From Streptomyces sp. DvalAA-43 (GTDB lineage: Bacteria > Actinomycetota > Actinomycetes > Streptomycetales > Streptomycetaceae), in contig NZ_FMBW01000064.1 in the NCBI RefSeq assembly GCF_900091725.1, forward strand, positions 1-64,000: a stretch of DNA of 64,000 bases, written 5' to 3'. The notes under the pieces were generated by a model. The model was not told the DNA's origin. It worked only from the letters and a program-made list of their open reading frames with translations, and ran no database searches. A program made the position numbers and the translations under genes. Positions 51,225 to 61,150 of this stretch are shown piece by piece (the stretch's first letter is position 1; each line of letters opens with the position of its first letter).

Positions 51225-51380
51225 ATGAGGGAGAACATCGAATACTCGACTCCGTCGCAGGCCGAGGGCGAGAGGCTGGACGAGGACAGGGATCCGGCCG
51301 AGGAGCGACACCCCGCCACCCGGCGCACCCAGCCGTCCCAGGCTGAGGGCGAGCGTCGCGCGGAGGACGAGGAGAGCTGA
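51225..51380 (+). CDS. Small acidic repeat protein (51 aa)
   Basis: A 51-residue, highly charged protein. ATG 51225-51227 follows GGAGG at five bases, and nearly all codon third positions are G or C, so it is probably real. It contains a direct repeat: PSQAEGERLDED near residue 10 and PSQAEGERRAEDE near residue 37. No signal peptide or membrane segment. It appears to be a disordered cytoplasmic protein. Its function is unknown; no partner is evident nearby. Confidence 0.65.
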   Translation: MRENIEYSTPSQAEGERLDEDRDPAEERHPATRRTQPSQAEGERRAEDEES

Positions 51381-51461
51381 TCGAGGGCGGCGCGGGCGGC
51401 CACGGCCGCAGCGGGCCGGGCCGCCCGGCTCCGACCGCGGCTTCCGCTCTTTGCGCCGGGG

Positions 51462-52085
51462 TCAGCCGCCCACGGCGTGCGGGCCCCGGCCCTCGCGGGG
51501 CAGGCGCGGCACCTGCCCCGCGAGAGCCAGGTCGACGAGCTGGCGCACCGTGTCCTCGTGCACGGGCGCGGGGCGGAAGGACCGCCGGTAGACGAAGTAG
51601 CCGTTCCACAGGTCGAGCAGTGCGTCGGCGTCGATGTCGGCGGGCAGATCACCACGGGCGATACCGCGCTGCATGACGGCTCGCGCCTGGTCCCGGCGCC
51701 GTAGTACGACATCGAGGAACGACTGGAGGACACCGGATTCATCGGCCGCGGCCTCGGTGAGGCACAGCCGGGTGAAGGTGTCGCGGGCGCGGGTGAAGTC
51801 GTCGATGTATCCGAAGAGCACGAGCAGTTCGGCGCGGGTGTCGCCGAGGTCCGCAATGGCGCGCACGTCGGCACGGGCGACGAGCACTTCGGCGGTCACC
51901 GCGGCCTTGTGCGGCCACCAGCGGTAGAGCGTCTTCTTGGAGACCTTCGCGCGTACGGCGATCTCGTCCATGGTCATGCCGAGGTAGCCGGTCTCGGCGA
52001 GCAGCTCGTCGGCCGCGCCGATGACCCGGTCCCGGACGCCCTCGCTGCGGGGCCGGCCGACCGGCCGCTGAGTGCTCTTCGCCAT
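51462..52085 (-). CDS. TetR/AcrR-family transcriptional regulator
   Basis: A 207-residue repressor. The N-terminal helix-turn-helix is MTMDEIAVRAKVSKKTLYRW (residues about 37-56) preceded by VGRPRSEGVRDRVIGAADEL. The C-terminal ligand domain (TetR_C-like) includes DDFTRARDTFTRL. The ATG at 52083-52085 is next to two identical-arm operators, and the gene is divergent from a chimeric pseudogene. It probably once repressed that gene and its neighbours and may still regulate itself. Confidence 0.92.
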   Translation of the reverse strand: MAKSTQRPVGRPRSEGVRDRVIGAADELLAETGYLGMTMDEIAVRAKVSKKTLYRWWPHKAAVTAEVLVARADVRAIADLGDTRAELLVLFGYIDDFTRARDTFTRLCLTEAAADESGVLQSFLDVVLRRRDQARAVMQRGIARGDLPADIDADALLDLWNGYFVYRRSFRPAPVHEDTVRQLVDLALAGQVPRLPREGRGPHAVGG

Positions 52086-52125
52086 GACCTCCTATTTCGG
52101 GGCACGCGACCCCCTCACGTCAATG

Positions 52126-52142
52126 GGAAACGGAGAGTTTCC
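52126..52142. promoter_or_regulatory. TetR operator, first copy
   Basis: GGAAACGGAGAGTTTCC is a 6-bp inverted repeat with a 5-base spacer, 41 bases upstream of the TetR start. Confidence 0.75.
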
Positions 52143-52239
52143 GGCAGGAGTTGTCCGGCCGTGACGCTGCCGACCACCCCTGAGACGCACCGGGGCCCTG
52201 GACACCTCCCGGGTGGCGGGTAGACATGGGAGCGATTTA

Positions 52240-52256
52240 GGAAACGAATAGTTTCC
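52240..52256. promoter_or_regulatory. TetR operator, second copy
   Basis: GGAAACGAATAGTTTCC has the same arms and spacing as the first copy, 35 bases before the start of the M20/heparinase chimera. Two matching sites in the same divergent region strongly suggest one regulator. Confidence 0.75.
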
Positions 52257-52290
52257 ATTTCGGTCTGCCTGCTTCAAGTGGAGGATCCCC

Positions 52291-52928
52291 ATGCCCGCAA
52301 CCGACCCGTCGCTGCGCGACCGTGTCGCCGCCCGTCTCGACGAGTACAAGGACAGGCTTCTGGAGCTCAGCCACCGGTTGCACGACGATCCCGAGACGTC
52401 GTTCGGCGAGACCCGCGCCGCCGAGCGGCTCGCGGTGCTGCTGGAGGACGCCGGGTTCGCCGTGCACCGCGCGGTGTGCGGTCTGCCGACGGCTCGGGGA
52501 CGTGCTGGCCGAGCCCGGCCTCACCCGGCTCCGCTGCGACCTCTCCCCGGCGTACGACGTCGAAGGACTGGAGATCGCCGAACGCGAACTCCGGCTGACG
52601 GCCACGTCGCTGCGGTTGCGCGACCGGTTCGCGGCATCCAGACCGCTCGCGATCGTGGACCGGCTGGTGTCCTTCTTCCCCATCGAGCTCGACGGCGAGG
52701 GAACCGTCATCCGGGGGAGCCGATCCGGGCTGCGCCTCACCTTCGCCGGAACAGGGTGGAGAGCGACCGTGCACCGGATGGCCTACCGAGGGCGAGCCGG
52801 TCCCGGTCCACGTCCTCGACCTCTCCCGCACAGCCACCGAAGCCGAGCTCACGGTGACCATGGACCTGCTGCCACCACTGCGGACGCCCCCGGACGATCG
52901 AAAGCAACCACCTCGTACCGGGCCCTAG
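52291..52928 (+). pseudogene. Chimeric pseudogene: M20 start joined to heparinase II/III end
   Basis: Codons 1-65 read MPATDPSLRDRVAARLDEYK and on to HRLHDDPETSFGETRAAERL, the beginning of an M20 amidohydrolase (its ATG and operator intact). Around 52485-52500 the frame changes and the sequence becomes a heparinase II/III-like C-terminal sheet: VDRLVSFFPIELDGEGTVIR, then, after a second slip near 52785, EGEPVPVHVLDLSRTATEAE and LTVTMDLLPPL, ending with TAG at 52926-52928. It looks like a deletion between two former neighbours, followed by a frameshift. No functional product is expected. Confidence 0.75.
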
Positions 52929-52998
52929 TGACGCTGTCGAACGCTCTCGTACCGTCGCGGCATCCATCAATGTCCCTCCCCCAGCGAGGAGATGAAGC

Positions 52999-55900
52999 AT
53001 GATCTCGCTCAAGAGCCGACCAAGTACCAGACCACGGAGAACAGCGTTCGCGGTGGTGCTGACGCCCGTCGCGGCGCTCGCCCCGGTGGTCGTGCCCGCG
53101 CCACCGGCGCAGGCCGACAGCGTGATCTCCGTCGAAGGGGAGAGCCCGGCATCGACCAACTTCCCGGCCGTGTTCACCGATGCCCGCGCGTCCGGCGGGA
53201 AGTACCTGAGAGCGTTCACGGCCGACGAACCCACCGGCGGCCACTACACCGCCACATACCCGGTCCCCGCGCCGTCCGCGGGGCTGTACACCTTCAAAGC
53301 CGACATGAGCCCGCTGCGAAACGCCTCCTGGGCATCCGCCGTCTCGGTCACCGTCAACGACAAGCCCTACGCGACGACCCCGACGTACGCGAACACCTCG
53401 ATCCCGGAGATCCGCCAGGCATCGCTCGGTGCGGTGTGGCTCAAGCAGGGCGACAACAAGGTCACCTTCTCGGTGGACGGCCACCGAGCCGACGACGCCC
53501 GCTACATGACCTACATCGACAGACTCCGATTCGAGGCCACGACGTTCCGGGTGACCTCGATCGACAGTACGGCTCCTCTGGACATGTTCCAGAAGGGAAA
53601 TGACGTCGCCCTGGACCTCCGGCTCAACGCCGGGCCCAACACGTCGGCGTCGGTGGACTATCAGGTCCTCGACTACTGGGACGCCGAGGTGGCGTCCGGG
53701 GCCGTCGCCATCCCCGACGGTTCCGACCGGGTTCCGGTGGCACTCGGGAAACTGCCCATCGGCCACTACCGCATCAAGGCGTCGATCGTCGGCGGAACGC
53801 CCCTCGTTCACGAGTTCGCCGTGGTCGTACCTCGTGCCGACCGCCCTGAACTCACCGATTCGTCCTTCGGTATCGCCGTCGGCAGTTGGTCGATCCCCGC
53901 GGACAGACAGGAGGAGGTCGCGGCGGGGCTGGGCCTCAGCGGGATCCCCTGGGTCCGCGCCAGGACGACCTGGAACGACGGCACCAACCCGTCGCCCGGC
54001 GTCTTCGACTTCGCGAGGGAGTCCGCGATGAAGGACTTCTACCAGCGCGTCGACGCGCTGAGGATCAACCTCCTGGCGGCCTACCACTCGGCCCCGGCGT
54101 GGACGAAGAAGCATCCGGAAGACGTGATGCCCTGAGACCTCATGGCGGCCTACAAGTACGCGCTGGCGGCGGCGAACTACCCTCAGGCCGACGCCTGGGA
54201 GATCTGGAACGAAGCGGACGCTCCCGGCAGCAACGCCTTCAGCTCCGGCAACGAGAGCGCCGACCAGTACACCGCGATGATGAAGGCGGCCGCGATCGGA
54301 TTCCACGACTCCCCGGGCAAGCCGCTGATCTCCGATGCCGGGACCGCCGGACAGCGCAAGCCGTACACCGATCTGAGGGCGCGCAACGACGTGTTCAGCT
54401 ACGCCGACATCCACGCCTTCCATCTGTACGCCACCGACGACGGCTCCGAGGTGCCCAACGCGTGGGGCGGCATCCCGCCCCACCTCGACCTCGTGAACAC
54501 GTACGGCAGGGCGACGACGAAGCGGTGGATCACGGAAGGCGGGGTCAAGTTCCAGGTCCCCACGCCACAAGCCGATGACCTCGCAACAACAGCGCGCCCA
54601 GGCCCGCGGCTTCGTGGTCGCGACCCTCACCACACTCAGCCAGGGCGTGGACAAACCGTTCGCCTTCTCGCTGCCGCCGCTGAACGAGGGCAGCACCTTC
54701 TTCGGCCTGCTCACCCGTGACTGGGCGCCCAACGCGGCGTTCACCGCCGAGTCCGCGATGACGGCCGCCCTCGGACACGCCGCCTACGTGGGCACCCTGC
54801 CCGGCCTTCCCGCAGGCGTGACCGCGTTCGCCTTCGCCGACGGCGACGACCAGGTGATCGCGCTGTGGTCGGAGAATCCCACCGACGTCACCCTGGATCT
54901 CGGTGCCGACAAGGCGACGCGTACAACGATCGTCGGAACGAGCACCAGCTCGCCTCGACCGACGGCCGGTACCACCTCAAGGCCCAGCCCGACCCCACGT
55001 ATCTGAGGGTGCACGGCGCCCAGGTGGTGACCGGGAAGTCCGCCCTGCGCCCCGTGAAGTCGACCCGGTCCTCGCTCACCCTCACACCCGCGCAGCGGGT
55101 CGTCGTGGCCCAGCACTACGGAGATGCCGCGCGTGCGGGCTCGAAGGCGCAGGGGTACCGGCTGTCCGGGGACGGGGCGAACACCGTCGACGTGCAGTTG
55201 TACAACCTGAACGATGTGCCGATGACCGGCTCCCTGCACGCCGACGCGGACAACGGATGGCGGACGGCGATCGCGCAGCCGCAGGTGACGATCCCGCGAT
55301 GTCGTCGGTGGCCGTGGCCGTGAAGGTGAGCGCAGGCCCCGACACGGTGATGGGCGTCCGCGGCGAGCTCCGGGTCGGCGCGGACTTCGGTGGTCGGAAG
55401 GCGTCGCCCTCGGTGGCCGAGATCACCGGCTCCTCCCTCACGGGTACCGCAGGCCATGTACTCACCACCGGCGGGAAGCACGCGGTGCGGGCCGTCTACA
55501 CCAACACCACGGACCGCCCGACGCGGCTCAGCGCCGTCACAGCGCAGTTCGGCGAGAAGCGGGTGATCGCGCCCACCCGCGGCGCCACCGTGCAGCCCGG
55601 TGAGTCGCTGCCGGTGGATGTGCCGATACCGGGCACGGCGAAGGACGGCACCGACTACCGCGTGCGGTTCGTGACCGTCGGCGATGCGGTGCACCGGATC
55701 CCGGGGACGGGTGAGTGTTCCGTCCGTGGATGCGATCACCAGGGCCGGACCGCTGGCGCAGATCGACGGGGCGCCACCGGCCGCGAGCGTCGGAAAGGCC
55801 CCCGGGTTGTCGGCCGACGTGACCCTGGCCTGGTCGCAGGAGGCTCTCGTCGTCGACGTCTGCGTCGCGGACGACGTCCAGCGGCAGACCTTCACCGGGC

Positions 55901-56286
55901 AGAACATCTGGCAGGGCGATTCCGTCCAGGTGGCTCTCGCACCGGGGTTCCCGGGAGAGACGGTCTCCGCGGGCGCCGAGTACGGCGCGGCGCTCACCTC
56001 GTCCGGAGCGGAGAGCGTGGTCTTCCGCACCATGGACGGCAGTCCCGGCACCAGGACCGCCGCGACCAGCACCGTGACGCGGGACGACTCCGCGAACAGG
56101 ACGCGCTACCGAATGTCCCTGCCCTGGGCGGAGCTGGCGCCGATCGCCGCGGACCAGCGCCTGCTGAGCGTCTCGGTGCTGGTGAACGACGACGACGGCG
56201 GGGGCCGCTCTTTCCTCGCCTGGGGCGGCGGCATCTCCCATGCGAAGGACTCCGGCCAGTACAACGCGGTGACCCTGGCGGACTGA
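52999..56286 (+). pseudogene. Broken glycoside hydrolase (GH39/clan GH-A-like) with CBM9-like end
   Basis: One former gene of about 1,096 codons, read across several ORFs. Start ATG with GAGGAG; a signal peptide ends at PAQADS. The N-terminal half is beta-rich. A GH-A barrel follows with acid/base Glu in AWEIWNEADAPG and a nucleophile region RWITEGGVKF; the tail (QIDGAPPAASVGKAPGLSAD) is a DOMON/CBM9-like carbohydrate-binding domain. Damage: an in-frame TGA at 54133-54135 (MP-stop-DLMAAYKY, probably Trp), and frame slips near 54570, 54935, 55298 and 55710. A hairpin follows the last TGA. Confidence 0.8.
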
Positions 56287-56298
56287 CCATCCCTTTCG

Positions 56299-56338
56299 GC
56301 GTTCCGCCGTCGCGGCTCCGGCCGCGGCGGCGGAACGC
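56299..56338 (+). terminator. Hairpin terminator after the glycoside-hydrolase pseudogene
   Basis: A 17-bp stem with one wobble pair (56299-56315 with 56322-56338) and a CTCCGG loop follows the pseudogene stop by 12 bases. Confidence 0.75.
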
Positions 56339-56407
56339 TGTCATCGGGGAGCACTGCGGAAAACGAGTTCTGTTGTCCGATCGGCACGGCCTACGCTCGC
56401 CGACCTC

Positions 56408-57433
56408 ATGTCCGACATGACGGGAGGCCCGGGTATGGGCGTGAACAGGGGCAGCGGCCTTGGGACGCCGGGACGATTGCCCAGCTGTCTCTTCCGGCCG
56501 TACCGCGGCAACGAAGACCACGGCGCGATGGCCGCCGTGCGGCTGGGCTGCGCAGGGCTGGACGAGACCGACGCCCGCTCGGTCGTGGAGGGAGTCCCGA
56601 CGGCGGCCGAGATCGCCGAAGCCTCCGCCGAGCTGGACGACCCGTCCGAGAACCAAGTCCTGGTGGAGTGCAACGGCGGCATCGTCGGCTACGTGACGAT
56701 CAGGTGGTGGCAGGAACGGGACGGGACATGGCTGTACCTGCACCGTGGCTACCTGCTGCCCGACCACCGCGGCGCGGGCATCGGCTCAGACATGCTCAAC
56801 TGGGCCGAGAACCGTATCCGTCGGCTGGTACAGCAACACGGAACCGCACGGACGGCCGTGTTCGGCGCCAACGCAATGGCCTCCGAAAAGGATTCAACGC
56901 AGCTGCTGCTCGAAACCGGATACCGGCGTGTCTTCAGCCTGGTGGAGCTGGAACTGGCCGATCTCCGACGGCTACCCGAGCACGACGGTCGGTTGCCGGC
57001 CGGTATCGAAGTGGGTGCCGTCGAGCCGGCCAGTTACCACGCGGCCTGGAAGACGGTCGTCGATTCCTATGCGAATGCCGCCTTCACCGAGAAGTGGACG
57101 TTCGAGAGTTTCCTCGCCACGGCCGTCCCGACCCGCTGGCGAGCTGCTTGGTACGAGGATCAGATGGCCGGCGTCGCCCTGTGCTCCATCCGCCGGCATG
57201 ACCGCACCGTGGGCGAAGTCGAAGAATTGAGCGTCCGGGCAGAGTCGAGGCGTCTGGGACTGGGGCGTGCCCTGCTGCTGGACGGATTGCGATCTCTCCG
57301 CGAGCACGGCGCGGAGACTGCCCGGCTGTTCACCGGGACCGCGAATCCGCACCGCTCCTACGACCTCTACGAGAGCGTAGGGTTCCGGCGCCAGAACGAA
57401 TACGTCCGCTACCGCAAGCCGATCGGCGTCTGA
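56408..57433 (+). CDS. Tandem-domain GNAT acetyltransferase
   Basis: A 341-residue protein with two GNAT domains, like mycothiol synthase. The first has the acetyl-CoA loop LLPDHRGAGIGSDMLNWAEN near residue 117; the second has LSVRAESRRLGLGRALLLDG near residue 275. The first half of each domain is more divergent. The start ATG 56408 is one of three close candidates (also 56417 and 56435). It is a single gene after the decayed region and shows no frame damage. The acceptor substrate is unknown. Confidence 0.85.
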   Translation: MSDMTGGPGMGVNRGSGLGTPGRLPSCLFRPYRGNEDHGAMAAVRLGCAGLDETDARSVVEGVPTAAEIAEASAELDDPSENQVLVECNGGIVGYVTIRWWQERDGTWLYLHRGYLLPDHRGAGIGSDMLNWAENRIRRLVQQHGTARTAVFGANAMASEKDSTQLLLETGYRRVFSLVELELADLRRLPEHDGRLPAGIEVGAVEPASYHAAWKTVVDSYANAAFTEKWTFESFLATAVPTRWRAAWYEDQMAGVALCSIRRHDRTVGEVEELSVRAESRRLGLGRALLLDGLRSLREHGAETARLFTGTANPHRSYDLYESVGFRRQNEYVRYRKPIGV

Positions 57434-57514
57434 TTCGACGGAGGCGGCTCCGGAGCACCTTGGGGGTGGATACCCGAGGATCGAGCCCAGCGCGATCGCC
57501 CGGACAGTTCCTGG

Positions 57515-58594
57515 CTAGGCGGTCCGGCCGGTGCGGTCGACGGCGGCCCTGGTGAGGATCGCCGAGGTGCCGACGACGGTGCCTGCCGGGCCGGCGTCAC
57601 CGGCCTCGGCGAGGACCGTGCGTTCACCGAGGAACGCGTACGTGGTCCGGTCGAAGATCCACTGCGTCTGCTGCCCGTGCGCGGTGCGGGCGACGGCGAC
57701 GCCTTCGCGGCCCGTGGCGTCCGTGGCCGCGCGGACCACCGTGACGCCGGGGATCTTCGCGGCGGCGCGGTAGAGCGCGGCGCCGACCCGTGGCGGGGCC
57801 CAGGTCTCGGCCAGCAGGTCGCCGATCGCGGTGAACGCCCGCTGGTCCGGATCCCGGCCCTGTCCCCGGGTCTCGTCCCGGATCCGCTTCAGCAGGGCGT
57901 CGGGGTCGGTGGGCAGCGATGCGACATAGGCGTGGGTGGGGCTGCTGACCGACGGGCCCGAGGCGTTCAGGCGGCCGGGGCGGGGTGTCGCTCCCGGGCC
58001 GTCGAGGGTGTCGACCGGGCCGTCGGCGGCGAGCCCGGTGTCGGGCGAGCCCGCCTCGCGCAGCAGGCCGGGGCGGCTGCCGTCGGCGGACAGCCACACC
58101 TGCCGCGTGTGCGCGGGAGGCATCGTCACGGGGCCTCCCCCGGCGCTCTGCGCCGCGTAGGCGACCCTGCTCTCGATGTACACGAACTGGTCGGCGCGGA
58201 CCGTCTGCCGCCGCTCCCCGGCGGCGGCGAGTGCGATGCGGTCGAGCAGCCGTGCGGCTTCGGGTGCGCGAGTGGTGCCGCCATCCGCGGCGGCGGGGGT
58301 CGCGGGGCCCGGCGCGTCCGTGCGGTCCACCATCACGACGCCGCCGACGGCCAGGGCGCAGGCGACGGCCGGTGCCACGAACCGGACCGCCGGCCGACGG
58401 CAGCGCGGGGCGCGGGTGGCGGGCCTGCCGGACGGTTCGGTGGCGGCGGCCTCGGCCAGCAGTGCCTGCTTCAGCGGCAGTGCGCGGTCGGGGGCCAGGC
58501 CGGGTACCGGCGGTGGGGGCAGCAGACCGGTGAGGACGAGACGTTCGTTCTCCTCGGCGGCCTGGTCCGTGGGGTGTCGCGGGCTGGCGTTCAT
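57515..58594 (-). CDS. CU044_5270-family membrane protein linked to an ECF sigma factor
   Basis: A 359-residue protein with one membrane helix (about residues 70-89, RFVAPAVACALAVGGVVMVD). A short cytoplasmic part before it and a large outside domain after it carry the CU044_5270 pattern (FVYIESRVAYA, RQVWLSADGSRPGLL, RAATDATGREGVAVARTAHG, TQWIFDRTTYAFLGERTV). Such proteins are almost always encoded right behind an ECF sigma gene and are thought to act as its sensor or anti-sigma partner. Its ATG overlaps the sigma stop (ATGA). The anti-sigma role is inferred. Confidence 0.88.
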   Translation of the reverse strand: MNASPRHPTDQAAEENERLVLTGLLPPPPVPGLAPDRALPLKQALLAEAAATEPSGRPATRAPRCRRPAVRFVAPAVACALAVGGVVMVDRTDAPGPATPAAADGGTTRAPEAARLLDRIALAAAGERRQTVRADQFVYIESRVAYAAQSAGGGPVTMPPAHTRQVWLSADGSRPGLLREAGSPDTGLAADGPVDTLDGPGATPRPGRLNASGPSVSSPTHAYVASLPTDPDALLKRIRDETRGQGRDPDQRAFTAIGDLLAETWAPPRVGAALYRAAAKIPGVTVVRAATDATGREGVAVARTAHGQQTQWIFDRTTYAFLGERTVLAEAGDAGPAGTVVGTSAILTRAAVDRTGRTA

Positions 58595-59259
58595 CCGTGC
58601 TTCTCCTGGCGGGACGAGCCGATCGCGGGGACGCGGTACGGGGCGGGCTTGTCGGGGGTGGCGGCGGGCTCCTGGCCCCCCGGCGCGGGCGGCGGGACGG
58701 CTCCCCTCCCGGGCTGCGCACGTGCGGCGCGGGCCTCGGTGTCGGCGAGCCCGCGCAGGCGGGTCCGGGCGCGGGAGAGCCGTGACCGGACGGTGCCGAC
58801 CGGTACGCCGAGCGCCTCGGCCGCGGCCGCGTAGTCCAGGCCCTCCCAGACCACGAGGGTGAAGACCTCCCGGTCGCGGCGCCGGAGCCGGGCGAGTGCG
58901 GCGTGCGCCGCACGCAACTGCTCGGAATCCGCGAGGTGGGTGACGAGGTCGTCGACGAAGTCCGGGACCAGGCCGCGTTCCGGGACGCGGGCGAGCGCAA
59001 TGTCACGGCGTCGGCGCGCGCGTGCGTCGCGGCGCATCACGTTGGTGGCGATGCCCAGCAGCCACGGGCGCAGGCCGTCCCCTTCGGGGTGCACCTTCTC
59101 CCTGCTGCGCCAGGCCTCCAGGAAGGTCGCCGAGACGACGTCCTCGGCCTCCGCCCAGTCACCGGTCACACGGAGGGCGTACCGGTACAGCACCTGGGAG
59201 TGTTCGTCGTACAGCTCCCCCAAGACGCCCCGGTCCCCGCGGCGGAAGCGATTCCTCAT
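58591..59259 (-). CDS. ECF-type RNA polymerase sigma factor
   Basis: A 222-residue sigma factor. Region 2 reads GVLGELYDEHSQVLYRYALR then DWAEAEDVVSATFLEAWRS; region 4 has REVFTLVVWEGLDYAAAAEA and LGVPVGTVRSRLSRARTRLR. A Pro/Ala-rich tail of about 50 residues follows, unusual for minimal ECFs. The start ATG 59257-59259 was chosen for lack of a clear ribosome site; longer starts are possible. Coupled to the CU044_5270 gene. Confidence 0.88.
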   Translation of the reverse strand: MRNRFRRGDRGVLGELYDEHSQVLYRYALRVTGDWAEAEDVVSATFLEAWRSREKVHPEGDGLRPWLLGIATNVMRRDARARRRRDIALARVPERGLVPDFVDDLVTHLADSEQLRAAHAALARLRRRDREVFTLVVWEGLDYAAAAEALGVPVGTVRSRLSRARTRLRGLADTEARAARAQPGRGAVPPPAPGGQEPAATPDKPAPYRVPAIGSSRQEKHG

Positions 59260-59402
59260 GAGTGATTCCACACTCTGCTCTGCCACCTCCGTTGCGCCGG
59301 TTCCCGTGACGTGCACCACATGCGCGGTCCGGGGCCGCGGTCCCGCACCCGGGTGTGACGCGGCTCACCGGAACTCCGGCGCCCGGCGGCGCAGTGCAGG
59401 TC

Positions 59403-60977
59403 ATGACTCATTCCTCCGCTTCTTCCGTACCCCGCCGGAGCGTTCTGCGGACCATGGCCGTGGCCGCCGCCGTGGCCGGGGGCGCGACGCCCGTCTGGAA
59501 CGCCCCGGCCTTCGCCGCGACGGCGCAGACGTACGCCCTCACGATCAAGCACCTCGACCGGGCCGGCCGGTTGACGGGCTCGTACGAGACCACCGTCACC
59601 GGGGTCTTTGGTGCGGGCGCCGACGAGGTGGTCCAGCCGCACGACGCCTCCGGCACCACCACCGTGCGGCTGCCCAAGGGCCGTTATCTGCTGAGCAGTT
59701 CCCTGACCTCCGGTGACGGAGCGGACGGCACCGACTGGATCGTGCAGCCGCGCCTCGACCTGGACCGCGACACCACCGTCACCGTCGACGCGCGGACCAC
59801 GGCCCCCGTCGACGTACGGCCGCCCGACCGCTCGGCGCGCTTCCTGCACAGCGCGATGGTCGTCGAGGTGAGGCACCGGGGCGCCGAACGGCTCGTCAAC
59901 CTGATCTCCTCCGCGGCGAATCTGCGCGTCGCCCACCTGGGTCCCGACGCCGAGGCCGGATCGGTGAAGCAGTGGTTCGACGGGTACTGGACCACCGAGA
60001 GCGCCGACTACGCGCTCGGCTACGTCTTCACCGGGGCGCGCGCCCTGACCGGGCTCACCCGGCACCCCACCGCCAAGGACCTGGCCACCATGAAGGTCCA
60101 TGGCGCCGCCCTGCCGGGCACCGCGGGCACCGGCTCCGTCGACCTGCAACCGAGCACCGGACTGACCGTCGGGCTCTCCCGGGCCCTGGCGACGCCCGGC
60201 ACCGCCACCTACCTCGTGACACCTGGACGCGGCGCCTGGGACATCACCTACATGGCTCCCCGCGCGCCCGGCGGGCCGTCGAACCGCTACTCCGCCGAGG
60301 GCGTCGCCGTGCGCGCCGGACGCACCACCACGCACACCTTCGACAACGCCGTCTTCGGCCCCGGCCTCACCGGCGGCTCCGGCGTCGTGCGCGACGGCGA
60401 CACCCTCACCGTCGATGTCCCGCTGCTCACGGACGGCGGTGGACACGTGCCGTCGTCACCGCCGTACGCCGAGGCCTCGACCACGCTGCACCGCGACGGC
60501 GTGCTCGTCGGGACGCGGACCGGCGCCCCCGGGCAGGCCCGGTTCACCGTGCCGCCGGGGCGCGCGACGTACCGGATCACCAGCACGGTGCGGCGCGGCG
60601 GAGCACCCGGCACCGCCACCCGCGTGACCGTGTCGTGGACCTTCACCTCGGGCACGACCACCGGTCCGGTCCCGGTGCCCGTGAGCGTCGTACGGTTCTC
60701 TCCCGCGCTCGGCTCCACCGGTACCGCCGAGGCGGGCACGGCGCTGCGGATTCCCGTCACGGTGCAGGGCGGCGCCGCGAACGGAAAGCTCCGTTCGTCG
60801 GCCGTGTCCGTATCGGTGGACGGCGGCGCCTCCTGGAAGCGGGTGCCGGTCGAGCAGGGCGCCGTCACGATCCACAACCCGGGCTCGGGCACCGGCGTCT
60901 CCCTGCGCGCGGAACTGACCGACACCGGCGGGCGCACACTCACCCAGACCCTCGTCGACGCCTACCGCACCCGGTGA
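59403..60977 (+). CDS. Secreted protein resembling the C-terminal region of S8 serine peptidases
   Basis: A 524-residue exported protein with a twin-Arg-like leader (PRRSVLRTMAVAAAVAGG) and signal end near AFAATA. The mature part is beta-rich throughout, with motifs TVRLPKGRYLLSSSL and DWIVQPRLDLDRDTTVTVDA that recall the long C-terminal segments of Streptomyces subtilisin-type peptidases. The catalytic Asp/His/Ser domain itself is absent. It could be a stand-alone accessory or binding protein. It is divergent from the ECF sigma gene by about 140 bases and may belong to its regulon. Confidence 0.7.
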   Translation: MTHSSASSVPRRSVLRTMAVAAAVAGGATPVWNAPAFAATAQTYALTIKHLDRAGRLTGSYETTVTGVFGAGADEVVQPHDASGTTTVRLPKGRYLLSSSLTSGDGADGTDWIVQPRLDLDRDTTVTVDARTTAPVDVRPPDRSARFLHSAMVVEVRHRGAERLVNLISSAANLRVAHLGPDAEAGSVKQWFDGYWTTESADYALGYVFTGARALTGLTRHPTAKDLATMKVHGAALPGTAGTGSVDLQPSTGLTVGLSRALATPGTATYLVTPGRGAWDITYMAPRAPGGPSNRYSAEGVAVRAGRTTTHTFDNAVFGPGLTGGSGVVRDGDTLTVDVPLLTDGGGHVPSSPPYAEASTTLHRDGVLVGTRTGAPGQARFTVPPGRATYRITSTVRRGGAPGTATRVTVSWTFTSGTTTGPVPVPVSVVRFSPALGSTGTAEAGTALRIPVTVQGGAANGKLRSSAVSVSVDGGASWKRVPVEQGAVTIHNPGSGTGVSLRAELTDTGGRTLTQTLVDAYRTR

Positions 60978-61150
60978 CTCCGGCGGAACCCGCCGCCCCG
61001 AGGTGACCGGGACGGTCCGCCGAAGGCCGGGGCGTCGGCGTGGTGCACACGGCTGCCCATGGGCCGTGCATGCCCCGTCGGCGCCCCGGCTGCGGCCACG
61101 GCCGCGAAACCCCGTTGCCCGCGGGCGGGTACGCCCAGCATCCTCACGGC

